This document shows positions 10,881-22,272 of a stretch of 64,000 nucleotides of DNA, one piece after another. The notes beneath the pieces were generated by a model. It was not told where the DNA came from, made no database searches, and worked only from the letters and a program-made list of their open reading frames with translations. The translations under genes were made by a program, and so were the position numbers. This DNA comes from Pagrus major (lineage: Eukaryota; Chordata; Actinopteri; Spariformes; Sparidae): contig NC_133232.1 in assembly GCF_040436345.1 (NCBI RefSeq), positions 11,023,501 to 11,087,500 of the forward strand, given 5' to 3'. Numbering within the stretch: the first letter of the stretch is position 1; every line of letters begins with the position of its first letter.

Positions 10881-11816
10881 ACTATCTGATTTCTTCTGAT
10901 GCGTGTTACGTAGAGAGAAAGGATGCTGATGTGGATTTTTTTTCAGCTGATACCAGTAACCTATAATTACCTGCTGCTCATAGTATTAATATCCATAGGA
11001 TAATATCACATTTTTTTATTTTAAAAGAAGTACCTAGCCTGTAGTTTCTGCACACCTGAGTGTAAGAAAGCTGAAGAAAGATATTGTGAGCAGAGATGGA
11101 TGATTTAATATTCCACAGCTCTAAAACAGTTCCATACAGTTACAAAATGCAATTGTGGCAATTGGCTCTACCCAGGTGCAGCAGTTTGACATGATTAGCA
11201 CAATCATGTGCCACTTCTTCTTTCCTACTGTACCAAGTTAGTAGATGCTGCGCTTGTAAACTCAGTGATGGTAATTTTAAGTTCACATTAACTAGTTAAT
11301 GTTAATTATCTTATAATTTCACCAATACTGATAAATGGCTGATTATAAACAAATTTCCAATATCGGGGCAGTAATTTATCAGTCTTATATACATCGAGCA
11401 TCCCTAGTAGAGAGCTGGATTCAGGATACTGATAGATTACGATAAAGACTGACTTACGATAAAGAGGCAGGAACAAATAGCTAGCCTGTTTCTGTTAAAA
11501 GAAAAAGTTCAAAAATACACTGATAGCACCTCTACATCTCATTAATTAACTTTATGTTGCACTGTATCCTCTTAAATTTGTTTTAACGTAAAAATGACAA
11601 TTTGTTGTCACTGTTTCAATGATGATGATTTGTACTTTATTCCTCACTGTTTGAAGGATTAAACTATGTTAAATTTGTAATTTGTTTTAAAAGAAGCTGG
11701 TGTGCGATCATCTTTGTGATGAAAAAGAAGCCTTAGTAAAGCTACAGCTCAGTGTGGTTGATACATGAACTAACTGGTCAGTTTTCACCTCCACTGTCAT
11801 CTACAAATACATCCGC

Positions 11817-11819
<3 letters not shown>

Positions 11820-11852
<33 letters not shown>
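11820..11852. repeat. (TG)n microsatellite
   Basis: About 16 TG units, 57 bases upstream of the terminal exon's acceptor. The stretch 10900-11819 is AT-rich with no gene or family I recognise. Confidence 0.9.
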
Positions 11853-11856
<4 letters not shown>

Positions 11857-11909
11857 GTCTTACAGCCGCTAAGGTTTGCTTAACACTCACTCTTGTTCTT
11901 TTCTGTCAG

Positions 11910-12102
11910 ATACTCATTAAAGTTTGAGGAACACAGCGGACACCACATACACCTGCCATCAAGCCCTAAAATGCTTCACCTGAACAATCTGCTCCCCCTG
12001 CTGGACAAAGACTTTGATGAGAGGGACTGTTTTTTTTTTGGAAGGGAAGAGATTTCACCTCTTGAATTGACCACATTGCTAGCTCAGCACATCCGTTTAT
12101 AG
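11910..12102 (+). CDS. Candidate terminal coding exon E of the unidentified host gene
   Basis: The exon opens after TTCTTTTCTGTCAG in phase 2 and stays open to TAG at 12100-12102. It reads YSLKFEEHSGHHIHLPSSPK, continues MLHLNNLLPLLDKDFDERD, and ends ELTTLLAQHIRL. A run of ten T bases near 12030 codes for three phenylalanines. I do not recognise the protein family. An AATAAA signal at 12186-12191, about 85 bases after the stop, supports this being the true 3' end of a gene. Confidence 0.65.
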
Positions 12103-12185
12103 ACACTCCTCTCATCAAAGAGATCATTGTTAAAACTGTAGAGCTTCTTCATGAGTAATTTATTACATTGTATTTTGTTGTAAAA

Positions 12186-12191
12186 AATAAA
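12186..12191 (+). terminator. Polyadenylation signal AATAAA
   Basis: A canonical AATAAA in an A-rich context, 84 bases downstream of the stop of the terminal exon; it likely ends the transcript of the plus-strand gene. Confidence 0.6.
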
Positions 12192-12369
12192 GAAAAAAAT
12201 ATCCAGTACTATCTTGTCTTTTGAGTATTACTGTCAGGGTTTTTTTAACCTTCATTTGCATGAACTACAAAACTGCCAAACAGGTTCTCCAAATTACAAA
12301 TAATAGTCATGTAATGTGTTCAGATTGGTTCCCTGTCGAGAAGATGTAAAGACAAAGTCAAAACATTTT

Positions 12370-12600
12370 CAACAGCAACCAGCCAGACTTTACTCCAAAA
12401 GCTAAAGAAACCCACAAAAAGATCTTTAAAGGAGTGAATCCATCCCATGCATTGTTACGACAACAATTTGGAATTGAGACCAATAAATGTTTATTTTGTG
12501 ATGATGTTAAAACTACTTATCATGTATTCTAACAATGTATGTATTCTGAAGCTTTATGGCTGGATATAAACAGCACAAAAAGTAAGGAAATTTGTGTTTG
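12370..12600 (+). mobile_element. L1 ORF2 C-terminal fragment
   Basis: One frame reads GVNPSHALLRQQFGIETNKC, then LFCDDVKTTYHVF, a stop, and QCMYSEALW. This matches the cysteine-containing C-terminal region of fish L1 ORF2 proteins (CxxC ... H ... C). It is a short relic with a nonsense codon. A possibly related AT-rich stretch to 12890 has no recognisable content. Confidence 0.6.
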
Positions 12601-12892
12601 GTAGATTATTTCTTTGTTGTAACCATGCTTCTTGGCAATAAATCTTATACCGTTGGAAATCCTGTTTATTTCCCTTTTAAATGGTGCCACATTTGTAAGG
12701 AACATGCATTTGTGGGATGAGCAGCAGAGCTGAGTATGTGGGTTGCGCCCATGAAAAATTTGCCAAATCTTCTCTGCCAAACAGCTTATTCTGCTATTGA
12801 CTCTTTTTTGGTGTTGTTTGGTGGATTGGATGATTGAAGTCTGAAGAAACAAGACATATTGGCAATTTAACAATTTATTAATTTAACAAACA

Positions 12893-13225
12893 GGAGCCTC
12901 AGTAGCGTGTGGAAGAACCATACACAGCCTGGTCACACACTGCTGTGGGATGGCATCCCATTCTTCAACCAGCATCTGTCAAGTCAGCCAACGTGGTTGT
13001 GTTGGTCACTCTGGCACGAACAGCACGCCCAAGCTGATCCCACAAGTGTTCAATGGGGTTCAGGTCAGGACTGCTGGCAGGCCATTCCATCCTCTCCACT
13101 CCCATTTCTGGGGGTAGTCTCTGAGAAACCCTGCTCTGTGTGTGACCAGGCTCGTGACCAGCATGAGGAGGAGGTGCCAGGCTGTTGTGGCTGTGTATGA
13201 TTCTTCCACATGCTACTGAGGCTAC
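12893..13225 (-). mobile_element. Tc1-family fragment with a secondary inverted repeat
   Basis: The minus strand retains the C-terminal end of a Tc1-like transposase: the segment after the third catalytic residue, including the sequence for an isoleucine-proline-glutamine motif and the closing YGSS-type tail. The two ends carry near-identical inverted sequence (GCCTCAGTAGCGTGTGGAAG at the left, CTTCCACATGCTACTGAGGC at the right). Part of the transposase end was therefore duplicated in reverse, or the piece moved as a small derivative. Confidence 0.65.
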
Positions 13226-13489
13226 TTTTTGTGCTATGTTTACATGATTGTCTCAACCCATGGATTTTTCAAGTTGAACTCTTCTCTCAGAAAGACATTG
13301 TTTATGGACTTGTTATTGACAGTACCAAAGTTGACTTTCTCGTCAACAACATCCTCATTCTTGAAAAATTTTACAAACATAAATCCAAGTATATGAAAGT
13401 GAAACCTGGCTTTAATAAACACTGCTTCAAAAGATTAAGGAAACACTTAATCGTCACAGTATAACACCAAGTCAGTTAAACTTCTTCTG

Positions 13490-14830
13490 TTCATTTAGGA
13501 AGCACAAGTGATTCAACCCCCAAAAAGGGAATGGTTTTGCATGTGGTGGCCACAGACAATTGCTCTCTTCTTATCCTTCCCGACTGATTCTTCTCTAGTT
13601 TTGTGCTCTGCTAGTGTCCTTATCACTACTGGTTGCAAGAGGCGATACCGTCAGCCAAATCAGGTTGCACAGGTAGTCCAGCTCCTCCAGGATGACACAT
13701 CCATATGTGTGGTCGCAAGAATGTTTTCTGTGTCTCCCAGCACAGTCTCGAGAGCATGGAGAAGATACCAGGAGACTGGCCGTTACATGAGGAGAGCTGG
13801 ACAGGCCCGTTGAAGGGCATCAACCCAGCAGCAGGACCGGTATCAGCTCCTTTGTGTGGGGAGGAACACTAAGAGCACTGCCAGAGCCCTACAGCAGGTA
13901 ATTACCTCCAGCAGGTTACTGGTGTGCGTGTTTCTTACCAAACTGTCAGAAACAGACTCCATGAGGGTGACATGAGGGCCCAACGTCCTCCAGTGGGACC
14001 TGTGCTCACATCCCAGCACCATGCAGCTCGATTGGCATTTCGCAAGAGAACACAAGAATTGGCAGGTCCGCCATTGGAGCCCCATTCTCTTCACAGATGA
14101 GAGCAGGTTCACACTGAGCACATGTGACAGGCGTGAAAGAGTCTGGAGACGCCATGGTAAACGTTATGCTGCCTATAACATCATCCAGCATGACCCTTTT
14201 GGCGGTGGGTCAGTGATGGTCTGGGGAGGTATATCCTTGGAGGGTCGCACAGACCTCCATGTCGTAGCCAACTGTACCTTGACTGCTGTCAGGTACCGGG
14301 ATGAGATCCTCAGAGTGATGGGTTCCTCCTGGTGCAGGACCATGCATAACTTCATGTGGCCAAGGTATGTAGGCAGTTCCTGGATGATGAAGGCATTGAT
14401 GCCATTGACTGGCCCTCTCGTTCCCCTGACCTAAATCCAATTGAGCACCCATGCAATGTTATGTAGCCAACGCTGCCAAGTACCACCACAGACTGTCCAG
14501 GAGCTCACTGATGCCTTGATCCAGGTCTGGGAGGAGATCCCCGGGACACCATCCACCGACTCCTCAGGAGCATGCCCAGAAGTTGTTGGGAGTGCATACA
14601 GACATACGGGGGCCATACACACTACTGAGTCACATTATGAGTTGCTGTGATAAAATTCACGCAAGTTGGATCAGCCTGTGATTTAAATCTTTTACTTTGA
14701 TTTCAGTGTGATTTTGAATCAAGCCCCCAGTGTGTTGATGATTTTGGTTTCCACTGACCATTGTTGCATCATTTTGTTCTCAACAAATTATACAGTGTAC
14801 AGCAGTAAAGATTTTCAACTCGAATAATTT
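13490..14830 (+). pseudogene. Decayed Tc1-like transposase gene
   Basis: A single Tc1 family copy can be followed across three frames. Positions 13640-13812 hold the N-terminal helix-turn-helix part ([20 protein letters not shown], then [18 protein letters not shown]). Positions 14030-14320 hold the catalytic core (ILFTDESRFTLSTCDRRERV, then GGGSVMVWGGISLEGRTDL). Positions 14385-14450 hold the DWPSRSPDLNPIEH motif with the third acidic residue. Frameshifts near 13815, 14000, 14330 and 14450 break it. The 3' untranslated part runs to about 14830. Neither terminal repeat is clear. Confidence 0.85.
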
Positions 14831-14899
14831 CATCATGAGTCTCTTTCTTATGTAAAAACCCTTAAAGTTTTGAAAAAAATAATGCAATTAAACTTGTTG

Positions 14900-15785
14900 G
14901 CATTATAGAGGAATATGACAGAGCTTGGAAACAAAGAGAAGCCTCGAAGCACTGTCAGGATTGTGTTCTTTGACTTCTCCAGTGCTTTCAACACTGTCCA
15001 GCCACTCCGGCTAGCTGAGGAGCTCTCAGTGATGCAGGTGGACCAGGACCTCATGACATGGATTATGGACTACCTGACAGACAGGTCACAGTATGTCAGA
15101 CTGCAAGGCTGCTTGTCTGACATGGTGACAGGCAACACCAGCACACAACAGTACCTTTACAGTTCATGTTCACCCGCTGCACCTTTTGCTTCAACTCGTG
15201 AACATTCCATCTGCAGAAGTTCTCGGATGACTTCTGGCTGCATTGCAGACGATGAGGAGGAGTACAGAGACACAGTCGAGAACAGGACGGTGTGACAGGA
15301 ACCACCAACAGCTCAACATCTGGAAAAAAAACCCTGTTGCAATAAATGGGGAGGGTGTGGATGGTTGACACCTACAAGTTCCTAGGGGTGCAACTAAACA
15401 ATAAACTGGACTGGTCAGACAACACTGATGCCCTCTACAGGAAAGGACAGAGCAGGCCTTTCTCTCTGAAGAGGCTCAGGTTCCTCAATGTGTGCACTAG
15501 GCTGCTACAGATGTTCTACCAGTGTGGGTTGGCCATTGTCATCTTCATTGCTGTGGTGCACTAGGGAGGTGGCATCGGTAGCTGTGGCACAAACAAACTG
15601 AATAAGCTGGTCAGGAAGGCCATTTCTGGGGTGGGGGTGGAGCCGGACAGTGTGAAGGTAGTGACTGAGAAGAGGATGAGAGGAAAGCTGAAAGCTATCA
15701 GACTGCACAACACTACAGCACCCAGTCCCTCCTCATACACTTGGACTCATATCATACACCAGTTACAGTATAGTATTTTATAATA
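14900..15785 (+). pseudogene. L2/Rex-type LINE reverse transcriptase fragment
   Basis: Positions 14940-15120 read VRIVFFDFSSAFNTVQPLRL and WIMDYLTDRSQYVRLQGCLS, the RT domain 3-4 region (the FDFSSAFNT aspartate). Positions 15360-15560 read TYKFLGVQLNNKLDWSDN and ALYRKGQSR, and 15600-15700 continues NKLNKLVRKAISG. The segment that should carry the catalytic [FY]xDD box is damaged by frameshifts at 15140-15300, and several stops follow. It is an old, 5'-truncated copy. Confidence 0.8.
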
Positions 15786-16149
15786 TCTTATCTAGGCCGG
15801 TGATATTCTATATTGTACTTATTGTAAACAAATCCTATGAAAAGACCAAAACCAACAATAAATGTATTCTACTAACAATGACTGTATGTGTATCAAAAGC
15901 CTGATATGTCTTTATCACTATGCCATGGACAGACAAATATACATTGTAGTTTATTTTGACTGAAACTACATGGTTGTGAACCATTACTAAAGATTTACTT
16001 CTTCAGTTGGAACCAATGAGCTTGGAGCTGAGAGCGACAGGGTAGTGGACTTTCTACAGTTGTCAGATACTTAAATTCAATCCTTTTTGAGACCTTTTCA
16101 AGATAATTTTTAGCCAAGTTTAAGACTGAATTTTGGACGTATCATTATT

Positions 16150-16930
16150 ATTCATTCAATGCAGGTATGTATAAAGGCAAGTCTCAATCATTCAAAAGTT
16201 AAATCTTTGAAAAATGTCCATGAATTTCAGAAAATCTTAGTAATTGGTATGTCCCCCTTTTGCTTTCATGACAGTATTCTCTCGAGGTAGCATGAACTCC
16301 ATAAGTTTGTGTAAAACCTGACGACACATGCTATCCCAGCACAATTCCAGTTTCAGTTTTGCACAAAACTTCTTGTGATGTCACAGAATGCTTGACTTTC
16401 TCAGTCTTCAAGTGCCTCCATAAATGTTTAATAGGGTTGACGTCAGGTGACTGCGGAGGAAAGTCCATGACAGCCAGGACTCCTTGGTCTTCGGTCTTCA
16501 AGTAGTTCTGTCAAAGCTTTGAGGTGTGTTTGGGCTCAATATCCTGCTGCAGTGTGAACTGTTCTCCACAAAGATCAAACCAGAGGGTGTAGCATGTCTC
16601 TGAAGAATGGAGTGGTACTTATCCTTGGACAGGCTGTAGTCAATTATGTACAGATGTCCCAACTACAGAGGAGACAAAATAGCCCCGGACTTGAATATGC
16701 CTACCACCATGTTTCACTGCGGGTTTGAAACACTGTAGTATCATTCTCTCTCCTCCTTGTCTCCTTACATACACACACCCTTCTGTTACTGCAATAAATC
16801 TCTTATTTGGATTCATCAGTAAATAGGACTTATTTCAATCATCCACTGTGAAATTCTGGTATTTCTTAGCCCACTTCAAGCATTTAACCTTGTTTCCCCT
16901 TCTGAGAAGTGGTTTAGAAACTGCTACTCT
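16150..16930. mobile_element. Non-coding relic of a Tc1/mariner-type DNA transposon
   Basis: The stretch matches, with heavy decay, a fish repeat whose landmarks are GGGTTGACGTCAGGTGACTG, GGTGTGTTTGGGCTCAATAT and CACCATGTTTCACTGCGGG. In less decayed copies I associate these words with the complement of a transposase body. No frame is intact. The class assignment is tentative. The 15786-16149 stretch before it shows nothing recognisable. Confidence 0.45.
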
Positions 16931-16937
16931 ATGAAAT

Positions 16938-17293
16938 TAAATATGTGCCAATAAGAATCAAATAAAACGTATTCAATATCAAATAAAACTAAGAATTTGA
17001 GAGAAAATACATCTCACAGAAGAAAAAAGACATCTCTAAAGAAAAAACTAAAAACAAATTATCTGCATAATCGTAAAAACTATTGCTCTTTAACTTTTTT
17101 GATAGCATGTCCTTTTGTTTAAAGTTGACTGCATCTTTCTCCATGATCTGTTACAAACCTCTCATGTGGGTGGGGTTTTCAGGTGTGTGTCCTCATTGGC
17201 ACATCCCAGCCCCCTTTGGGTGAAAACTAATTTAAGCATAAAATTAAAAAAACATACGTCTTTTTAGTTATTAGGATCCGAAAAACTATGGCC

Positions 17294-17324
<31 letters not shown>

Positions 17325-17329
17325 TAGAC

Positions 17330-17380
<51 letters not shown>

Positions 17381-17381
17381 C

Positions 17382-17476
<95 letters not shown>

Positions 17477-18376
17477 GGAACAGACAGACAGACAGGCCCA
17501 CTGTAGCTTATGTCCCCAAGGATGAGGATGGAATTATTAGTCTATGAGTGCCTACCAGCAGGATGCTAGCTTGCTAAACCCCTGTTAAGTGTGTTAATGT
17601 TAGCGATGTAATTTCTTTTCTGTAACATCATGTTGGACAGACTACCAAAACAGCAACTTAATGTGTCACAACGACATGTGTGACATGTCAGAAATACATA
17701 TACACCTGATGATTCAATGGGATAGTTGTATATGTCAGGATATGACACCTATGGCCACTCTTTGGAGTTGCTGATCCACTTTGATGGAGGCAGACTGAAA
17801 GGACACTCAACCCCTATTTCTGTCTTTTTTTTTTTTATTTAACGATGCAGATCATTGCTCTGCAACGATATGATATAATTACTTGCCTGACTGGCCATAG
17901 TAGTTCGGATCCTAATACCTAAAAAAACATAAGTTTTTCTTATTTTATGCTGTGAAATTAGTTTTCACCCAAAAGGGGGCATGACACAAGGGTAAAGTAC
18001 CCGGATGGGTTGCACTGAGCTGTCACTCAAACAACCATTAGCCAATGGGGACACACACCTGAAAACCCCACCCACACGAGAGGTTTGTGCCAGAATTGCA
18101 AACAAAAATTCAGGGAGCGCATAGGAGAAAGCTGGCAGCGTAACCACAAAGGTGCAAATGAGAGCAAGTCTGATCATCGTAAAAGATGCAGTCAACTATG
18201 AACAAAAGAACATGCTATCAAGGAAGTAAAAGAGCAATATTTTTTATGATTTTGCAAATCTGTTTTTTCTTTAGAGATGACTTTTTTGCTTCTGTGAAAT
18301 TTATTCTCTCAAATTCTTAGTTTTATTTGATATTGAATAAGTTTTATTTGATTCTTATTGCCACTTTAATTCTCTA
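16938..18376. mobile_element. Foldback element with about 350-480-bp inverted arms
   Basis: The left arm (about 16938-17290) and right arm (about 17890-18376) are reverse complements. Outer words are GCCAATAAGAATCAAATAAA and TTTATTTGATTCTTATTGCC; inner words are TTAGGATCCGAA and TTCGGATCCTAA. The right arm has about 100 extra bases (17990-18050 region). The centre holds the GACA/GATA microsatellite and about 390 bases of unique DNA. No transposase frame is present, and flanking duplications are not clear. Confidence 0.8.
17293..17495. repeat. Compound (GACA)n/(GATA)n microsatellite
   Basis: About 200 bp of alternating GACA and GATA blocks: GACA, GATA, GACA, GATA, GACA in order. It lies in the core of the foldback element. 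Long open frames across it (repeating Y-L-S-I on the minus strand) are artefacts of the tetranucleotide. Confidence 0.95.
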
Positions 18377-18396
18377 ATTCTATACTACTAGTCCTC

Positions 18397-18801
18397 TGAG
18401 ACACTACAAGACAGCCATCTTTTGACAGGACTTTTGCTGATTGGAGTCTTGTGTTGTTTATTTAGTAAATTGTGCATGTAGCGGCTTATTTAATTCATAA
18501 ATAATCCGCTGAGAGGCAAAGCAGGCTCCTTACTGTGACTCGTTGAATGAAAACCATAGTCCAGTTCTAAAAGTTATGGTCAAAATTAAAATGGAAATTA
18601 CGGTCAAAGAAAAAATATAGGGCCTCACTCAACCTTCTTTGTCTACTCGCCCCGCCAACAAATCGCACAGGTGAAATAATGTGGAGACCACACCCACTTC
18701 CTCTTACCAGAAATAACAAGATAACAAGACAAATAATAATAATGTGCACTGCCTAAACAAAAGTAAACGATTCAAAATAGATGCACATTTTGGCTCCTAC
18801 A
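18397..18801 (-). mobile_element. Probable 3' LTR of the BEL/Pao element
   Basis: On the minus strand a purine tract (AGGGGCCGG) is followed by TGTAGGAGCCAAAATG, and about 405 bases later by GTGTCTCA, giving TG...CA borders. Its position 235 bases after the polyprotein end fits a 3' LTR. The partner LTR is missing, so the borders rest on motif and position only. Confidence 0.5.
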
Positions 18802-19035
18802 ATACCGGCCCCTAATTATTATGTTTCAAGTAATTATTATAATTAAATGCTAATCAAACTCAATATATTCTAACACAATATTTTCAATATTTTGTGTAGA
18901 TCTTCTTTCTTCTTTCATATGGTCAGAGTTTATCAGTCCTATAAGAGGAGTGGTCTTCACCACCTCACTCTTAATTAATCAAGTCCATAGTCTAATTTGT
19001 GCAGTTGGTAAGGTCAAGGTCAGGGGTCAAAAAGG

Positions 19036-21150
19036 TCAATTGGGATTTGTCAAAAAATCCTCTGCTTCCAATAGAAGACAGATCTTGTTGATGGGTCTGT
19101 TCAGGAAGCCGGTCTTGGTCTTGACCTGAACATGACGCACAAGCCCCTTTTTGTCCATGATGGTCTCGGCGATTTCCCCAGTTAGCCAGGAGTTTCGAGG
19201 TGCAGAGTCGTCTACGATGATCACGATGTCTCGTGGTGTGAAGTTACGTCTGATGTTAGAACATTTCTGTCGTTCCTGCAGTTGGGGAAGATATTCTTTT
19301 GTCCATCTTTTCCAGAACAAATATGACATATACTGAACTTGTCTCCACCTGCGGCGAGCATATATGTCTTCTCTCTGAAACGGTCCTGGTGGCAGTGATG
19401 GTGTGGTCTTAAGAAGCAGAAGGTGATTCGGGGTAAGTGCTTCAAGGTCATTCGGATCTGGAGGCCTTGATGATAGGACGACTGTTAAGAATGGCTTCAA
19501 CTTCACATAAAACTGTGTGAAGACCCTCCTCATCAAGGTTTTGCACATTGAGGGTGGATTTAAGAACCTTTCGCACTGATCTAATTAATCTTTCCCATAC
19601 ACCCCCATGGTGTGAGCCAGCAGGGGGATGGAGGATCCAGTTGATCCCCTTTTGGAGCAGAGTATTATGAATCTGATCTTGATTCCAGCTTTTAATCGCC
19701 TCCCTCATCTCACGTTGAGCTCCCACAAAATTGGTGCCATTGTCGGATCGTAGCTCTTTCACTTGACCACGTCTGGCTATAAAACGGTGGAGGGCATGGA
19801 TGAAAGAATCTGTGTCCAGTGATGATGTCACTTCAATGTGAACTGCTCTTATAGCTAAACATGTGAAGATAACACCATAGCGCTTCACAACAGTCCGTCC
19901 ACGTTTCACTCCAAAGGGCCCAAAATAATCAACGCCAACATATGTGAAGGGGGGTTCATCAGGAGAGACTCTGTCCAGCGTTAAGTCTGCCATCTGCTGT
20001 TGTCCAGGAGTAGCGTTTAAACGCAGACAAACAACACACTTTGACACAATTTTCCTGATTGATACAGTGGCACCAGGAATCCAATATTTCTTACGTAGTC
20101 TCGCTAGCATACGGTTGCGACCACCATGACCCACCTCTTCATGAACATGCCGAAGAATTAGCTCAGAAATATGAAACTCTTTGGCCAGTATAACAGGATG
20201 TTTCATCTCTTCTGGCATTGCTGCCCTGCTAAGTCGCCCACCAACTCTCAATACATCATTTTCCAGAATGGGGTTGAGTTTATGAATGTGGCTTGTCCTC
20301 TTAACATTCATTCCTTTCTTCAGACTTGAGATTTCATCTACAAATCTTTTTCTCTGGCAAAGCAAATAATCTCCATCCCAGCATAAGCCAGTTCTTCAAC
20401 TGTGAGTCCACTGTTTTCCTGAGCCTCACGATTTCCTGTTTTCTTTCGTTGCGGATTTTCTTGGTGGGTGCTGTCTGGATGAAGCTGAGCATGAGCACCA
20501 TGTGCTTGTTTCCGTTTTCTGCTATGATGTAGAAGTGTTCTCTTAACTTTGAGAATCCATGCTACTGCTCTTTTCAAATCAGTCCCGGATGAGAAATGAT
20601 GGATTAGACGGGTTATTGGATCTATTTCATTTGACTTTGCCTGAGTAGCATTGATGGTTATGCTCCTGACTTCAGAGTCTTTTGGTGAGATTTCCTCTAG
20701 TCCATCAGGATTTTGAGGCCACTGTCCCTGAGGCAGAAGAAGAAACTGAGGTCCAGAAATCCAAATTTCTTTCTTTAGAAAAGACATTACCGGTAAACCT
20801 CTGGAGGCCAAATCTGCTGGGTTGTTAGCTGTGTTCACATATCTCCACTGTGATGGATGTGAGACTGGCAATTTCAGAGACTCTGTTGGCTACAAAAGTT
20901 CGGAATCTTGTGGTCTTATTGTTGATGTATTTGAGAACAGAGGTGCTATCAGTCCAAAATACGGATTCTGCTAGCTTCACCTGCAGCTCTTTTCTCCACA
21001 TTGTGTCCATTCTGCCCGCCATGGTAGCAGCAGTTAACTCTATTCAGGGAATGGTGGCTGGCTTTAATGGAGCCACTCTTGCTTTCCCCATTATGAACCC
21101 ACGATGTGTCTGGTCATGCTTGTTGTGCAGTAACAGATAGCTAACAGTAT
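19036..21150 (-). pseudogene. BEL/Pao polyprotein remnant: RNase H end, integrase, C-terminal domain
   Basis: From 21150 leftwards one meets the RNase H segment (LTAATMAGRMD, WTDSTSVLKYINNK). Next is the linker with NTANNPADLASRG (20838-20790). The integrase follows with its zinc-binding region (HEEVGHGG ... CVVCLR) and a visible D-D-E triad ([25 protein letters not shown]; about 19990-19620). The DUF5641-like C-terminal domain ([19 protein letters not shown]) spans about 19400-19036. Frameshifts near 20360 and 19540, and a stop near 21040, break it. The polyprotein end is normal for the family. Confidence 0.9.
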
Positions 21151-21191
21151 GGAGTTATAATTGTTGCAAAACTATTTGCAAATGCGTATCT

Positions 21192-21410
21192 CAATCTGTG
21201 TGTGTGTAGTCAGATCTGTGTGTGCGTGCTTTATCATTTGTGTGTGTAATCAGATCTGTGTGTGCGTATTCAGATCTGTGTGTGCGTGTTCAGATCTGTG
21301 TGTGTGTAATCAGATCTGTGTGTGTGTGTGTTCAGATCTGTGTGCGTGTTCAGATCTGTGTGTGCGTGTTCAGATCTGTGTGTGCGTGTTCAGATCTGTG
21401 TGTGTGTAAA
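21192..21410. repeat. 20-bp minisatellite of CAGATCTGTGTGTGCGTGTT units
   Basis: About ten tandem units between the BEL RNase H fragment and the L1. Unit lengths vary slightly because the TG run inside each unit varies. Overlapping long frames here are repeat artefacts. Confidence 0.9.
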
Positions 21411-21576
21411 AAAATCCGCATGTCTGTATTCTGTAGTCTGTAAATGCGTACATAGATCTGTAAATGTCTGTCATCAGTTACAACTCAGCCAGGAGCTCTC
21501 GACTGGCTGTCTTTTTACACGTGACTTTTGCTACGGTTCTGCCGTGGCTGATCTGCAAATGTGTAGAAAAGATTCG

Positions 21577-21941
21577 TGTGTAACTTCACTTTTCCTTTGC
21601 CCTGAGCTCAGGCTCACAGGCTCACGCTGCCTGGCTGCAGTAGCAGTACAGCCTACACACCCAGTTGGCACGTAGCACCCAGTGATGTTAAGCGTGTCAT
21701 TGTTGGGGTAACAGATGATCGTTACCCTAACAACTTACTGCAAGTAAAAGTTCATGTTTTAGCAGTAGTTGTCAGAAGCTGACAACTCAGTTACTGCTAA
21801 AACATGAACTTTTACTGACGGCAAACAATCGAGAATCCATTGTGGTCTGCCTCTCAACATCACAACCGCTCGTTGCGCCCGCGGTTGGCAGCCAGGCAGC
21901 GTGAGCCTGAGCTCAGGGCAAAGGAAAAGTGAAGTTACACA
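21577..21941. repeat. Nested inverted repeat at the 5' side of the L1
   Basis: The outer arms 21577-21638 and 21889-21941 are exact reverse complements, except for an 8-base duplication (AGGCTCAC) in the left arm. A second long hairpin is nested inside: 21743-21775 pairs with 21779-21816 with one 4-base bulge and a 3-base loop. The DNA between the two hairpins is not paired. Confidence 0.85.
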
Positions 21942-21944
21942 GAT

Positions 21945-22272
21945 CTGGAGACCTGGAGACAAGATCAAGGCGCTCCAATTTGAGGCTTGTCAATTTACCG
22001 GAGGGAGCGGAGGGTGAAGATGCGTGCGCCTTTTTGGAGAATTGGCTACCAGACGCACTGGAACTCCCGCTGGGGCACACAAAGCTAACGGTGGAGAGGG
22101 CTCACAGAATCGGGCCCCAATCGGGCAGCTCCGTTCAATGGGACTCCGATATGGCATCATCCCCCCTGCCCGACTGACAGTGACTTATAAGGAACGGTCT
22201 CACATCTTTAACAACCACGTCGAGGTGGAGGACTTCATTAAACGGATCAGGTCAGAAGAGGGACCGGACTGA
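21945..22272 (+). pseudogene. L1 ORF1 fragment (RNA-binding protein)
   Basis: The first frame reads SRRSNLRLVNLPEGAEGEDA, CAFLENWLPDAL and KLTVERAHRIGP, the conserved core of fish L1 ORF1 RNA-binding proteins. A second frame, open to 22272, continues with RSHIFNNHVEVEDFIKRIRS. A frameshift near 22110 separates them. The N-terminal coiled coil is missing, so the copy is 5'-truncated or rearranged. Confidence 0.75.

Noticed and set aside
17286-17501. 71-codon frame of repeating Y-L-S-I residues on the minus strand
   Set aside because: It is a translation of the GATA/GACA satellite; every register is open because the unit contains no stop in that phase.
21161-21675. Cysteine-rich repeat frames (FRSVCACSDLCV units)
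   Set aside because: They arise from the CAGATCTGTGTGTGCG minisatellite and appear in several overlapping frames.
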